From: Notospermus geniculatus
Lineage: Eukaryota > Nemertea > Pilidiophora > Heteronemertea > Lineidae
Reading direction: 5' to 3'
Assembly (NCBI GenBank): GCA_002633025.1
Contig: NMRB01000973.1
Span: forward strand, 123,044 to 187,043
DNA: 64,000 bases
Shown here: one piece after another, positions 13,001-28,000 of the stretch
Layout: the number at the start of each line of letters is the position of its first letter
How positions within the stretch are numbered: position 1 is the stretch's first letter
Made by a program: the position numbers and the translations under genes
Notes under the pieces: model-generated
What the model saw: only the letters and a program-made list of their open reading frames with translations
Database searches by the model: none
What the model was told of the DNA's origin: nothing

Positions 13001-16000
13001 TGAAGCTACTTTGTTCTCCTCTTTCTTTGGCGCTAGTTGCGTCGTCGTAGCTGCTTCCGTTCCGGAGACATGGCCATTTTGTCACAACAAGTCAGATTTG
13101 CACTTTGGAGTCAGTCAGTCTAGTCCCCAGGACAAACGTTTAAACGCAATTTTACCAAGGTTTCTTCGAACAGATCAAATTCGCGTATTCGGGGGGGGGG
13201 GGCTAGTCTCGCATTAAAATATACGCAAAGAGAACATCAATCGGTCCACTGGTTACGATTCTATGTCAGTTTCAAAGTCCAAGGGTGTGTGGTACAGGCA
13301 AAACTTGCCAAACGGCGCGATCCGTCCCGAAAGGGTTAAACAACTGAGATAGAGCTGAAAATATTGCCAGACATACACAGACTTGCCAGACAGTGTTGAA
13401 AATATGGGTCACGTCCTTGTGAACCAATTATCTCAGTTTTAGCTTAGTCCAAATATTTGCATTACATTTACATCCCTTTGAGGCGCAGACCGAATAAACC
13501 CCGATATTTCGCATTCTATCGGGGAACAGATATGGAGGAAATTGTGTAATCTGCTGTAATCTAGGCAGATTAATGCCTCTGCCTAAAGTAAAACAATCCA
13601 ACACAAAGACATGTGCAGTGTTTGTGAGTGTTAAATTCGATGGTATATCAAATACGTGTTCGAATTTTTCAAATCGAGCAGAAAATAATGATTTTACGAA
13701 CCATTTTTTCGTGGGCTTGAGAGCCACTGGGCTTTTCCCATTACGCACTCACCCCCACTGCTGAATACCTATTTATAGAACTTCGTTTCGCATAATCACC
13801 ATCGAACGGATGGCAGGAGGGCTATAAACAGAACAGCCAGGTATGGCTTAAAATAGGGCTTTGAGTGTAGACATCTGGGCCCGTATGCATAAAGGTGGAT
13901 TAAGGGAGGTATAGCTTATTCCTGGTATAACTTCACGGTTGTACCACCATCGGTATGCAACGGTGGTTTAAGCAAAACTGTCGTATAACGCTATTCATGG
14001 AATAGGCGGTCGAATGCATAAATATGGAATAGCTTATTCTGTGGTGTTAATATGCCAGATTTGCTGGTGTAACTTAAACCTACCAAGGGGTATGTTTAAG
14101 GAGTAGAGTAAAGCAGAATGAAACACTGTGCGTCATCAAGTTGTATTCTGTTGAAGAGCTGCTGAATCCAAATGACTGAAATAATTGCAACCATTGGCGT
14201 GGTTGTTCAAAACTTCTATAAACCTAACGTGGCGATGATTTGGGATTAGTGCTTGAAGGAGATAATGTCAAGAACACCTAACGCCATGATAGAGACTGTG
14301 GGACTTTCGAAAAACCGAGCCCTGATAAGGATCACCAACACGACATGCATTGTATTTTATGAAACCAGTCCGATTGCGAGAAAAGACTCCATACCATGGA
14401 ATAACATTAAACCGTGGAATAAGCTGTTTTCTCTGTCATGTCTGTCAGCCTCTTTGGGAGCACGTGTTGACTGTTTGGCAGGTATAACTCTATTGTGACT
14501 TAATTTGCATAAAGGGTCCAAATCATCTAATAATAGATTTCCTGCAGGCTTTGCATACAAATACCGTGGAATAACGCTACACTGTGGAATAAGCTTAAGC
14601 TTAGTTTAGTTATACACAGAATTGTTATACTTTGTTTTATGCATACCAAATTTTCTAAACAACGGAGAGAAGAATAACAATTCTCAGAATAGGCTAAACC
14701 AGGGTATAGTTACCACCTCCTTTATGCATACGGGCCCTGATGTTATGCATATTGGCATTTCTGGATCAAGATCTCAAAGGGGTTGTTCAGCTAATGTGAC
14801 CTCACCAAGACTCCTCTTTATACTGGTGTTGACTTGATGACTCGATAACCCGAGCAATGCAATATGAAGGACTTTTTTTTATAGTAATTCGACTTAAACC
14901 AGTCATTTCATCTTCTTTCAGCCCACCCTGCCCTAGGTAAGTACATATATTATACATTATACATGTATTCAACGTGCATCTAACTTATTAAAGTGATAAC
15001 CCTAGTTAGAGACTATGGCGGGCCGAAGTATATTCGTTACACCGTTCAACGTTAAATATAATATACAATTGCAATAAAATTTTTAGGCGTTACAAGGATA
15101 ATCGACCGTTACAATAAAAATATTTTACTTTGAATGATAAATACTTTGTTGAATTAAAATCACATCGTTACAATAAAATGCCTTTTGTAATAAAAAGCAT
15201 GTTCGCGATTTTCCGCTTATCGTTCATTTATTTTCGTTCATTTTCGGCTGTTACTTCGATGAACGAAGCTACACGAAGTGTGATCGGCAAAAGTCGTAGT
15301 TCTACGATACGATTTTTATTTCAACAACGATAGTTATCGTTCAAAGTAAAATATTTTTATTACAACGGCATATACTGCCCTCCATAAGTTTGGAAACACC
15401 TAGGTAACAGGGTTTCCCTATTGTAACATATTCTGCTGCCTTCTGTATCCAGGGGATGAACTTGTCACAAACATGGTTAAGTTATGTTCTGACATGTCAC
15501 TCACTAATAAGACAATTTTTGCCCATCAGGGAAGTTTCTAAAAATAACTAATTTGAAAATATCAAAATCTGATATTTTCAAAATTATCGCACAAATATTA
15601 TCATGTGTTTTTCATAGGAAGTAAGTCTTAAACCGAAAAGGTGTTATTTATGATTCACTAACTGTTAGCAAAAATGGCAATGAGCTAATTTATAGCCGTT
15701 TATCATTTTGATGATTTGCCAATATCATTATGCCATTAAAGGAATCAACCATAAAGGGGTTTTACTGCGAACGATGAACTTACTGAGGGATACACTTCAC
15801 GTGTTGCCACCAGATGTCTCTCACTGCCTGAATTTTTGGCTTTACGTAATAGGCAGGCGCTTCAACTTTTTTTGTGGTGATGGGGTACATGAACCTGTCA
15901 ACTTGATGCTTTGAATTCCATTTCTGAGGATAACAGAGCAATTTTCAGCACAATTGTGTTCCACGTGCAAATGTACGTTAGTCTATTCAAATCTACACAG

Positions 16001-19000
16001 ATGACCCTGCGCTCACATCGTTCGTGGGGGTTCTCATTAATTCAGTTCTTTTGTATCATAAGATCAACTAGTCGGAATTCAACAGCCCATTCGTCAACTA
16101 GTCAGAAAACGAAAATAAATTCTAACTGACGAATATAAAGTCGTCGTCAAACGTCACAATGACGAACCCTAATTTTTACCCAAGACCCCTAAGTTACAGT
16201 TGAACCAATTTAGCCTCTCCAGTGACCCCTCACACGTGCCCGTCACGCCGGTGATCAAGGCCCACGCAACTCCAAATCCTCGCAAATCCCGCAGGAATGG
16301 CCGGTCGGAACTGCATCAACAAGCACATGTACTATGTAGTACACCACTCGCTAGGAACGTCATGGAGTCTCCCCGCCTGGCTTTAAGAAGCTTATCACGT
16401 GACTGGCAATGGATCAATAATTTATGCGGCGCACTACATCGTTCGCTGTACAATAGGTTGACACTTTTATTTGACTAAGATGACTTGGAAATGACTAAAG
16501 AAATTCCAACTTAAATGGTCACATGACTAAAATATAACAGAAGAGCTGAGGAAACCCATGATTTGCAGTAAACGTGCAGTAGGACTGAAGGTGGGAGGTT
16601 AAGGTCAAGCTTATAAGCTGGACCTTAACCTCCCACCTTCATGGTTATCGCAAAAATTGAAATATCTTCCTCAACAGGACTATGGCAAGCCGTTTGTACA
16701 TTAATGACAAAAACTAGGATTTTGTCTCATAAACTGAGTTTTTGTCTCATAAACTGAGTTTTTGTTAACAAAAACTCAGTTTTTGTCACAAAATCTAAGA
16801 TTTTGTCCCTAAAACTACCATTTTGTCCGACAAAAACTGGGTTTTTGACATAATCTAGGATTTTGTCGACAAAAACTCAGTTTATGAACAAAATCATGGT
16901 TTTTGCTTCAAAAACAGAGTTTTTGTATAAAATAACTAGCATTTTGACATAAACTGAGTTTTTGTCGACAAAATGATAGTTTTAGGGACAAAATCTTAGA
17001 TTCTGTGACAAAAACTGAGTTTTTGTTAACAAAAACCCAGTTTATGAGACAAAAACTCAGTTTATGAGACAAAATCCTAGTTTTTGTCATTAATGTACAA
17101 ACGGCTTGCCATACTGGACTTGGTTTTAGGTCACTAAAATGCTCAAAGATGCCAGAGTGGCACCCGGCTGAAATCGAATCAGCATGTTTCAAAGATGTCA
17201 AAACTGCAAAAATCCACCTGTTACTCAAGAGATCGCATTTTCGGTACTTGGCGGCCGGACTATAGTTTTCTGTCAACATTATTGACCATTTCAACATTAC
17301 AGCTATGTTTTAACCTTGACCTCTGACATATCAGTGCATAAACGAAAGAAGCATCCTGCTGGATAATCGAGGTGCATGATTTGGACTGATGATGCTCACA
17401 GGACTTCTGTTAGAATTATTAGGATAGCCAATTTAGGTCAGTTTGAACTTGGCCTTGACCTGAAACTATCAAGATCATTACAAAATCTGAAAGAACATTA
17501 GTAAAAACCCCTTCAGCAGTGACGGTTTTATGTTTCTTCCAACACCAGCTGTCCAGTTGTTTCAGATTATCGGACGAAAATTGATGAACGCAATGAGTTA
17601 CCCGGATATATAAACATACGCATGGAACTCAATAGAACTGTCACTGGCCTGGGAGCCAAGTTCCGCGCTTCACAGAAAGGGACAGGCAAAATCCATTGAT
17701 ATCCTTTGATATCCTTGATCCTTTGATGTATCCTTTGATACATCAATATTACCATGACCCGACAATGAGCTCATCATATAGCCAGGATCAAGTTACCTGG
17801 GTGTGTCTTATTTTTATGGCTGTAGCTGTTGCAGCAGATGAGTTACAGGCTGGGCAGACACGCAGACGAAAAGACAGACGGAACGACAGACGACAAGACA
17901 CACAGACAGACACCGCAATGACCAACTACTATCATGATTATAGGGTTTCCAATCTTGGTGACCGGAAAGCATAAATATTGTAGCAATAGGGGTCATTATT
18001 ACCTCGGCGGTTGGAATTCAGGGAAACAAAAAAAATTAAGCTAATTTTACAGAGAAAAATCATACAATATGAAATGCATATCTACAACCTTTTCTCCACA
18101 GATGAAATCGACAGGGAGGTCAGATGTAAGTATCATCATTCCTAATCGAGATATAGTATTTTCTCTCCAGTTTATTTTTAGAGACTGTGATGACTTACCT
18201 TAATATCATAGAACTTATCCCAGAAATATTTCTAAGAATTTATTCTGCCATATGTATCAGTATCAACCCTCTCCCGCCAGAACCTTGTCATACGTATCAC
18301 ATAGGCCTCAAACAATGCTAATTCACACCTCAGCTGAATGAAGTCCTATCAGCATTAGTGTAGCAAGACCCATCTCAATAGTCTCACTACTACTTCAAGC
18401 GTTGCATGAACTTCAGTCAATAGGACAGATGGCACACGGTTGGGCGATTTTGACACGAAATAATTTGCGTGTAGATTGGGATAGGTTCAATATCCAATCG
18501 ATATCCAACGGATGTCCAAAAGTTTGGTCGCCAAATGGGCAGTACGACCTGGATGAGTGGGACCATCACAAGAACAAATGTAATAGCTACACTCCAGTAT
18601 GTATTTATTTACACTGCATTGATATATTTCTTCCATAATAATATTCCCATTGATAACAGCTGCAGACAAATCCTTATACAACAGCACTATGACAGTGATT
18701 TACGATGGTTTCCAATTAGTATCAATTTCTGTATTATTACTTCTATTATCAATTCCTGCAGGTATCCCAGGTGTCCCGTCGCCAGATCCCAGATGCCATG
18801 GTAAGTTGAGGTAGAGAGTTGAGCTAAAAACTGAGTCAGTTTTACAATCATGTTCTGCCAATGAGTTTAGAAAGAATATTAGATATAATACTCATTATTG
18901 ATCCGTTTATCGCTGTGAACCACCCGAAATCCGATGTTATTATCTTCCAAAGGTAAATAGGCTTATAACTCATGTCGCGACGACTGGTCAGTGAGGACAT

Positions 19001-22000
19001 GGATGATTCAAATACAGCAGGCCTCACACGGCTTTTTGAAAGTGGTTCAGCAGGGTTCAAAACCGTGCTGAACCGCCCGATGACAGCGGATTGGTTTGGC
19101 ACAAGTGGGTCAAACACGGGGTGGATAAGGTAGTGATGCGGTTGTCATCAACAAGCTAGACATGCGGTACAACTGCGGTCAAACGTAGTGTTAAAACGGT
19201 CATGTACGGACCACATGCGGTCTAGGGGATATTGTGAGGTGGCCACAAGGTGTTGGGGGCAACAACACGGAAGCCATCTTTTTGGTGTCCCCCCATAAGT
19301 CCGACATCCCACAAATCCGACATCCCATAAGAACGAAGTATCGTAAGTCCGACAATGGAAAATCATTTTAAAAATGCACCACAATTCCGAAGCGCCAGAA
19401 GTCCGACATCCCACAAGTCCGACGTTCAGAGAAAGGTGTCGTAAGTCCGACGTTCAAAGAATGGTATCATAAGTTCGAAGTACCATAAGTCCGACATCCC
19501 GTAAGTCCGACAAGAAGAGGTTATCTTTGGGAGTTATTTGAAATCAATGTTCTCATCATTAGCAAACAGCACCAATGACATTATCAAACCTCATTTTAAT
19601 AAAAGGCGGGAAAATGGCAATGCTCTAGGTGACTGCCTTTCCATCCACTTCAAATGACTGTATCATTAATTTTCCATACTTTTTGATGAAGCGAAAAAAA
19701 CACGCTGTGGCTACCGTCCTGAAAAACCTATTAACTATAGGTTTTGCTTCTCGATCACCCTGTAGACCAGCATGTTCGAATTCAGTACGCCCAGCCCTAG
19801 TGGTGCGGATCACCAGGGGTTTCTCAACTGTAATTCCAAAGTCAATAAACAAGGTGGAAAATGTTGGCATAAAAATGCTATTTTTCCACCAATTAACACA
19901 AGATATTTTCATCACATTTATGTGGGTTTTTCACCATGGTGATCCATCCTATTAAAGAAAGTATGAAAAATTTTGGCAACAAAAAGTTGATTTTGGGACC
20001 TTTTGTAAATCAACAAAGTCACTATTAGAAATTATTGCAAATTTCCAAGTCGTAGATATCATGATGCACAACTAAATGTCCTTTCAAACGCCGCAAACAG
20101 CATCAATTTATCACCAGCCGTTTTTGAGAAAATTCAATTTTTCTTCTGTGTCCATTTACTTTTTGAAGGACTGTACATGTCTCTTTCTGACTTATAGGTA
20201 AAGGACTAAAGTGAACGAACGAAAACGTAAGGATAGGTTCACCATTGTAACCGGTGATATGATTGGTGAGGAGTAAACGTATTGATATGTGGCGCCACTG
20301 GTCAGGTCCAGTTTGCTTACGTCCTTTCTGTATTGGTTCATTAGTAATTAGCAACAATGTGTAACACGCCCATTGACAGCTTTGTATGAGGTCACGTATC
20401 TCCATGCGAGCCGGTATGCTGAGGCCAGGCACCAACTCGCAGAACAATTCTAATTAGTCCTTCTCAGTGCAGTGCCCACAATGACGATTGTAATGTAGGC
20501 TCTTGCACAAAATAGTGGATGTGTTGCCAAAGTCCCTAGCTTGTGAATCGGCAGAGGAGATGGAGTTGCTGTCAGAGGAGCAGGGACATTGATAACCTCC
20601 GCGCCTGTCGCCAGTGAAGTTCCGGTGTGATAAAATCTAATGCCCCGTCGTCCTGATGTCCCCATGCATTGCTTGTCACAAGGTTAAGGGTCTCGCGCAA
20701 TATTGTGGAAAGAGCCGGTTCTCGATTCATTATGAAAAAACTCCGGTTTTCTCCTGCTGCAAATAAGATCAAGCAACAATGACACTGTAATTAGCGTCAG
20801 ATAATAATTACCCCTATAATTAAACCCCCAAGGGTTCTTACATCTCACGTTGGCACTCTCCTTTAGAAATAAAATACATGTGAAATCGGCCGTAAGTCGC
20901 GCTTCAATCAAGTCACAGACTCGATTGGTACCACGATCCTCCGCTAGGAAAGGTACCAATCTAATCGCGGTGGGGTGTTGAATAACTTTCCGTGTTAACT
21001 CATCCCACGTTGTGGCGACGAAACTCACTCTCCCGCGAGTGGGTCAGGCTTATACTGCTGTTACAATGCATGCGAGTACTTTTCTTTGAAGAATACGTCT
21101 TGTAATTGGCCCCGCCTTCTATTCATAAACCGAACGTAACATGAACGTATGCCTTGATCACGTGTTAGAAACTCGCCAATCGTTGATGCCGTTCCATGCG
21201 TCATGGACGAAAATTTTACGTTTTCGTTTCGGACTTTAGTCCTTTACCTTATGGTACTTAGGACTTGTGGGATGTCGGGCTTGTGGGACGTTGAACTTGT
21301 AGTGGTTATGGATGTTTGTGAGAGTTGACAACACAGTAGCAACGAGGCAGCAAGTCAGTGATTACCGGTTTTTAGAACCGTCGTGAAAATCTTGTGGTTT
21401 CAAAAACGAGGTGGCGGTCAGTGGCGAACACTCTCACGGTGCCTAGGCGGTGCCATTGAGGTTCAGCACGGTCTTGAACTGTGCTGAATCGATGTCAGAA
21501 CCGCCCTCGTGGTGAGGCCTGTTTTATGCAGGCCTCACACGGGGATGGTTCTGAAGGCGGTTCAACACGGTTCAAAACCGTGCTGAATCGCCCAAAATGA
21601 CGGCGGTTTGGTTTGGCACAAGTAGGTGAAAACACGGTGTGGATAGGTGGTGATGGTTGTCAGCAAGATAAACATGCGGTCAAACGTGGTGTTAGAAGGG
21701 TGATGTACGGTGTTAACACGGCCATGTACGGTCCATATGCGGGTCTAGACACCGTGAGGGTGTTCGCCATTGACCGCCCCCTCGTTTTTGGAACGGCAGG
21801 ATTTTCAGAATATATGAAATTTTCACGGCGATTCTCAAAACCGGGAATCACCGAGTTTCTGCCATGTTGCTACCTTGTTGTCACCTTTCACAATCCTTCA
21901 GAACCGCTGAAAATGGCTGCAGTGTTATTGCCCCCAACACCTTCTGGACACCTGGCAACCCTCTAGGCGGTGTCATTCAGTCGACCACGTTTTAAAGTAA

Positions 22001-25000
22001 TTGGCCAGAGGGGAATACTTTTCAGTAATTACACTTATGTAAGTGTTGTAAGTGATGAACTTTCCAATATACCCCTATTCAATCACGAAATAAATCAGCC
22101 GCTTTCAACGAATCCACTTTTAAAAATGTGTAAATTCGTGCGCCGGCAGAATAACGGACAACGTTTCTGGACCATCGCCTGCCGCGTGATGACGTCACAC
22201 GAGGGCGAGGGCGGTCGACGTCACAGTGGTGGACGTCAGCAGTCGTATGATAAGACAGACGTAGCGATCATCACTTGTCACTGTAATCAGTTGTTTCTCC
22301 GATAAATATGGTTTATAACTGCGTTGTCTACGGGTTTTTTTTAACGGTCGGAGTTTGGTGTAAGAACTCTGCATGAATTTCCCAAAGATTTCGCGATTAA
22401 TATGCCTAGAAGCGGTTTGTTCGACGGACCATTGCTGACTGGTCAAGTAGGCCCTAATTAATTGTGAATGCCCAACATGCTGCGTGTCCGGGTGGGCCAA
22501 ATGAAATTACAAAATCATGAAATTCACAGGGCACTTGACTGACGTCGTATAGGCGATACAATACATTTCATATGCACATTGCGTGTTTGGCTCTGCACCC
22601 TGTCACGATCCGTCTTTTATAGAAAGTTTACGTAGGCCCTCCTAGGCCTAATTGTCATCAGTTACAGGCGAACGCCCGATGTGGTCCGAGTCGGTCCATC
22701 TGTTAATTTTGGCATTGTCACGACGGGGACTGTCAGCTAAAAACGTAACACACCAATATTCATCATGAAGCCGCCGTTCAAAGTCCACCACGTCGAAGTC
22801 TATTTCGCCTTCGGGCTCGGGGTCATCAGAGCCGTAGGCCTATTCAGGCTCAAATTGGTTTGGCTGAAAACGAAATTCGCGCCTCCAGATTCTTCAAACT
22901 CATGTAGGCCCTACCGGTATGTCAATGTGTCTTCAGTCGATGATGAAGGGTTGGAAGGCAGATGGATCAGATGATATTTCTGCTTCCAAATGTGGCGCGA
23001 AATTATTGCCATCCGTGATGATGTAAAGCACGTGACGGTGGTCGAGGGTCAACGACGATGACGTCGCCCTCGTGTGACGTCATCGACGTTCTCGGGGACT
23101 CGCGCAAATGGGAAGTTTTTTTCGAGGCGGTCTTTTAAAAACGCTTCATTTTCGAAATTTGTCGGTGTTCAGGACTTTTTTTGGTCTAATATGTCACATT
23201 TACTGATAAATACGTAAGATAAATCAGAGAAAATACGCCTCTGGCCAATTACTTTAACTGATCGCGAGTGGAGAGAGTGTCTTCTTCAAAAGGAGGACAA
23301 TATTTACGTCTTCGACACCGATCAAATACACGTACAATCCGCCAAATGAGTAAATGGATACCCTGTTTTTCAAAGACCTCCGAGATAAACCAATAATAAT
23401 AATAATAAAACGCCGCTCATATACACATGACATTTCTTGAAAAGGTACGTTTTCACTACCGTGCCCTGAACGCACCAAGGCTTCCGGACAGACGCAGCGT
23501 CAGCGGGATACCATAACCAAGATAATAGAATGCAGTTTTTAACATTGTGTGGTACAGTCCACTCTCGTTATACCGCCAGTGGCGGGATAACGAGGGAATT
23601 GTTGTCGGCACTGTTAAAATGCCGTCGACCGATGAAATCAATTGTCTGTGGCGGTATATCGAGGGGCGGTATAACGCGAGTGGACTGTATATTTACTTGG
23701 TCATATATCTCGTGTATTTGCCTCAAGCTAATTTTAACCCTTTCTTATATAAGCAATTTTAAAAAGGTCCAAAAGTCAACTTTTTTATTTCTAGGTTTTT
23801 TTTCAACAGAACTGGAACTGTTGTGATGAAATGATTGAGAATGAGACGTTCTGAGAAAAAATATTGAAAATCTCTTCCGCGTTTTCGTAATAAAAAGATG
23901 ACAACAGAACGAAATGTTCCTCATGTTTCCCTCATCGAATCGGCTGAAAATATTCTGTGGAATCTGGATCCAAAGAGAAGGCGAGCACAAACATCGACAC
24001 ACAATATGATAATGTATATAAAGTCCATTTCCAGAATATTTGCGAATTTTCGACCCCAACCGGGGTCTTCTTCTGGCTGGCACTTTTCCACACTAGATTT
24101 CAGAAAAGACTGAGCTGAATCCCAAATGTAGATCTGAAATACCCTGTGCAAACAGGATGTGTCAGCAATTAAGGAATGGATAGAGGCCAAGCCCCAAGAA
24201 TTGGTTGCTAGACCTAATCAAAAAGAGAGTGCCTGTAATTAGAAGAAAACTAATTAGGCTGAAACAAAGTTTAATAACTTATGACATGTGTAATTTAAAA
24301 TGAGCAAGAGTGACATGAAGATAATGTATGACCTGTAAAAATGACATGGAATGAAGAGAAATGCAGCTATAGAATAGCGCCTACAAATAAACAGAGTATG
24401 GCGTCAGAATAAGATGAATAGATAGAAAGAAAGACTAGGAGACCGGCAAAAGCAAATCACTGACCAATGAAAAGAATAGGGGAAGGGAAAAGACCTAAAC
24501 CAGAAAGGTACGACACATTCGCCCCTAACTGGAAAAAAATAAATAAAATAAAGGCCTACTAAGGGGAGAAAAGGGAGAGGAACCAAACGCCAAACTTCCT
24601 GACACTAAAGTAGTAAAGGGGAGCTATGGGGTTATCAGAAACTCAGCATCTGGTGTTGAGACCTGAGGGGGTGATGGTTTTAATGGTCCATATCCACCGT
24701 AACTCTGTTTTGAGGAGGGTCGTCTCATCCGGACATGTCTCCAGTATGGTGAACATCAGGTCCTTGACAGAATATCCTGGCAGCTTGAAGTGGGCATAGA
24801 GTATTGAGCAGTCACGATCATCCTCTTTCGCTAACCTGATATTGGACTTATGGCTGTTCATCCTTTTACGGAAACACATGGTCTGTCCGACGTACTGGTT
24901 GATGGTGTGCATCTGGTACAGGTGATGCAGTAGACAACATTTTTGCTGTCACAATCTGTGGGACCCCTCAGGCGAAGTTGATGGGACCTTCTCGTGGAGG

Positions 25001-28000
25001 AACTAGTGATGTGGGACTGGGAGGGTAAGGAGACGCAAAGTTGACATTTCCGACCCTTCTTAGGTCCTTTCCCTGAGCAGGGGTCACAGGTGGGCTTGGC
25101 ACGTTGGATATCCTGGGTGGAGACCTTGGCTCTTACCAGCACATCACGAAGGTTTTTGGGTCTCCGGAATGCAATGAGGGGTGGCTCAGGGCAGCATTCC
25201 TTCATTGACGTGTTCAGATGAAGAATCGGTAGGAATCGGCGAGTGATAGAAGTGATGTCTGGCAGTCCGGGGTGATAAGTGAGGACTAACGGTATGCTGC
25301 GGGTTTTGGAGGACTGCTGGTTGTCCTGTACCCCACTTCCGTTGGCACTCTGGTTGGCGTGGCGAGCCCCATAATCAGCTCTGTCTGTACTCCCATCCTG
25401 GGTACCGGTATTTGTTTCCGTCATCGTAGGAGGGTGGGCCCCCTGGTGGTCATGACGTTGGATCGCCCTTTCTACTTCCTTTGTAACCTTCCGTCTGTTA
25501 TGGCCCGTGTCTGTGAGAAACCCAACCAAGTTCTGTATGTGTTTCAAAGCAGCTGATCGTTCTGAGCAGATGGACAGGATACGGAGGGCTTGGGAAAAGG
25601 GGATGGAACGTTTAACATGGCCAGGGTGACACGAAGCTGGGTGGAGGTATTGGTGAGTGTCTGTGGGTTTTACATGGAGGTCAGTAACAATCCTTGAGTC
25701 ACGGAGTTTGACAGTCACATCCAAAAAGTTCTGGGAGGAAGGGGATGCATCCCAGGTGAACCTGATGGTGGGGTGGAACTCATTGAGCCTGTCAACAAAA
25801 TCCTCCAGTTTCTTGCGTCCATGGTCCACACGGAGAAAACATCATCTATGAATCTAAGCCAGTTGTAGGGTTTGAAGGGGGATGTAGCCAAGACCTGTGA
25901 CTCGAGCATGTTCATGAAAATGATAGCATATGACGGGGCCATTTTAGTACAGTTCCTGAGATCTGTAAGTAATACCTTAATGTGGAATTCGAAGGCATTC
26001 TTTGATAGGACAAAATGGGCAAGCGTGCATATGTCCTTGATCACACTCTCTGGTAGGCCCTGTTTCGTCAAGAATGCCGAGAGGGCATTCAAACCATCGT
26101 CGTGTGGGATACTAGGATACAAGCTGACAACATCCAGGGTAACCAGGAGTGCCCCCTGTGGTAATGTCACGCACCTTGCTGAGAAAATCATTGGTATCCT
26201 TAAGATACGAAGTGACCGAAGGGAGGTAGGGCTTAAGAAGATGGGTCCACAATCTCGGAGACTTTCTCCGTCAAAGAACCTGAACAAGAAACTACTGGAC
26301 GACCTGGGACCCCGGGCTTATGGACCTTTGGGAGAAGATAGAAACTAGCAAGTTTATGGTTTTTTGGAATTGCATATTCCGCCATGGTGTCAGAGAGGGT
26401 ACCGTTACTATGGGCCTGATTAACCAGCTGGGTGAGTTGGCCTTCAAAATCTGCGGAGGGGTCAGAGTCAAGGGGGTCAGAGTCTAGGGCCTATAGGAAG
26501 GGGCCTGTGGAATCTGGAGGGGCTGAATATCATGATGTTGAAGTGAAAAAAAAACACCTGGGGAACTTATCAGGAGGGAATGAATGTTACCAAATAAATT
26601 TGAAAAAAATGATAAAAAATGATAATATTTTTTTAAGTACATGTACATGTACATAAAAATATCAAATTTCAACAAGATGACATTGTAAATGTCGTATGGT
26701 TCCCGATGTACAGGTTCTTCTACAAGACTGGTACACTGATAGAGATCAAAACATGACATATGACATATGACATGACATGACATGACATGCGTCGTGTCGT
26801 GTCGTGTCGTGTCGTGTCGTGACATGACATGACATGACATGACATGCGTCAAGTCATGTCATGTCATGTGTCATGTCATGTCATGTCATGTGTCATGTCA
26901 TGTCATGTCATGTCATGTCATGTCATGTCATGTNNNNNNNNNNNNNNNNNNNNNNNNNNNNNNNNNNNNNNNNNNNNNNNNNNNNNNNNNNNNNNNNNNN
27001 NNNNNNNNNNNNNNNNNNNNNNNNNNNNNNNNNNNNNNNNNNNNNNNNNNNNNNNNNNNNNNNNNNNNNNNNNNNNNNNNNNNNNNNNNNNNNNNNNNNN
27101 NNNNNNNNNNNNNNNNNNNNNNNNNNNNNNNNNNNNNNNNNNNNNNNNNNNNNNNNNNNNNNNNNNNNNNNNNNNNNNNNNNNNNNNNNNNNNNNNNNNN
27201 NNNNNNNNNNNNNNNNNNNNNNNNNNNNNNNNNNNNNNNNNNNNNNNNNNNNNNNNNNNNNNNNNNNNNNNNNNNNNNNNNNNNNNNNNNNNNNNNNNNN
27301 NNNNNNNNNNNNNNNNNNNNNNNNNNNNNNNNNNNNNNNNNNNNNNNNNNNNNNNNNNNNNNNNNNNNNNNNNNNNNNNNNNNNNNNNNNNNNNNNNNNN
27401 NNNNTCGATTCCTAGGGTATGAAAACCTAAGGGTAGAACTTGTTTCTGTTGCTCTCGGTGCTAAAGGAGCCGAGTTATGACATCAGATAAAAGCGTGACG
27501 GACAAAATATCAAGTCTGATATGTTGATTACATCATGATGGAGGCATCTGATGTTGAAAATGATTAGCTCATTGGATTGCCCATGTTGACAAACCTAGGG
27601 GTAGGATGTGTTACCAGGACAGTAGCTGTTGAAGGAGATAAGATACGAAGGCGTGACAGACGGACACACACACACACACACACACAGACACATACACACA
27701 CAGACACCATGACCAAAAACAATATGGTTCCCGATCTTCATGATCGGGAACCATAAAAATCGCATACATGTATTTTGAAAATGGAAAGATATTTTCGAAA
27801 AAAATTTTCCGGAAAAATCCCTGTCTACCACCTCATCAAAACAGTTTCGAATTCTGCAGGAAAAAAGCTAGAAATAACAAAGTCGACTTTGGGACATTTT
27901 TTAAAATTGCCTGTTTGCATAACAAAGGGATATATGGGAAATAATAATAATAATAATAATAAATAAATAATAAATAATGAATAATAAATAATAAATAATA

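Larger units (their letters stand above)
10056..14921 (+). other. intron 1 of the micro-exon gene
   Basis: About 4.9 kb holding the MITEs at 11272-11395, 12258-12633 and 13877-14737. The rest shows no additional exon with paired splice sites and correct phase. A T-rich tract TCATCTTCTTTCAG closes it. Confidence 0.6.
19018..21521. mobile_element. outer TIR element with nested insertions
   Basis: CAGGCCTCACACGG at the left and CGTGGTGAGGCCTG at the right. The left 230 bp and right 200 bp resemble the adjacent copy starting at 21529 (GTTCAAAACCGTGCTGAA, GGCACAAGT words). The centre is replaced by the nested elements listed separately. Confidence 0.5.
26672..27756 (+). mobile_element. Helentron-like non-autonomous element (epsilon), spanning the N gap
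   Basis: The 5' end ACAAG at 26672 is followed by a small hairpin GACATT-GTA-AATGTC and then ATGGTTCCCGAT (26696-26707). The 3' end is a perfect hairpin ATGGTTCCCGATC-ttcat-GATCGGGAACCAT (about 27724-27754), whose left arm repeats the 5' subterminal motif. A GACGGACAC tract precedes the hairpin. The host repeat is uninterrupted at 33850 and 38690 (ATTTC joined to AAAAATCGC), giving an empty site with no target duplication. The interior is homologous to 63670-64000 (minus). Confidence 0.7.

Noticed and set aside
15618-15623. 3-nt exon GAA between TTTTTCATAG and GTAAGT
   Set aside because: Too small to support without transcript data and not needed for the reading frame.
22014-22035. candidate micro-exon between TTTTCAG and GTAAGT
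   Set aside because: Lengths of 13 or 22 nt break the phase, and it lies inside a TIR element.
26839-27480. long + strand frames across the N gap
   Set aside because: They consist of pentamer repeats and Ns, so they are artefacts.
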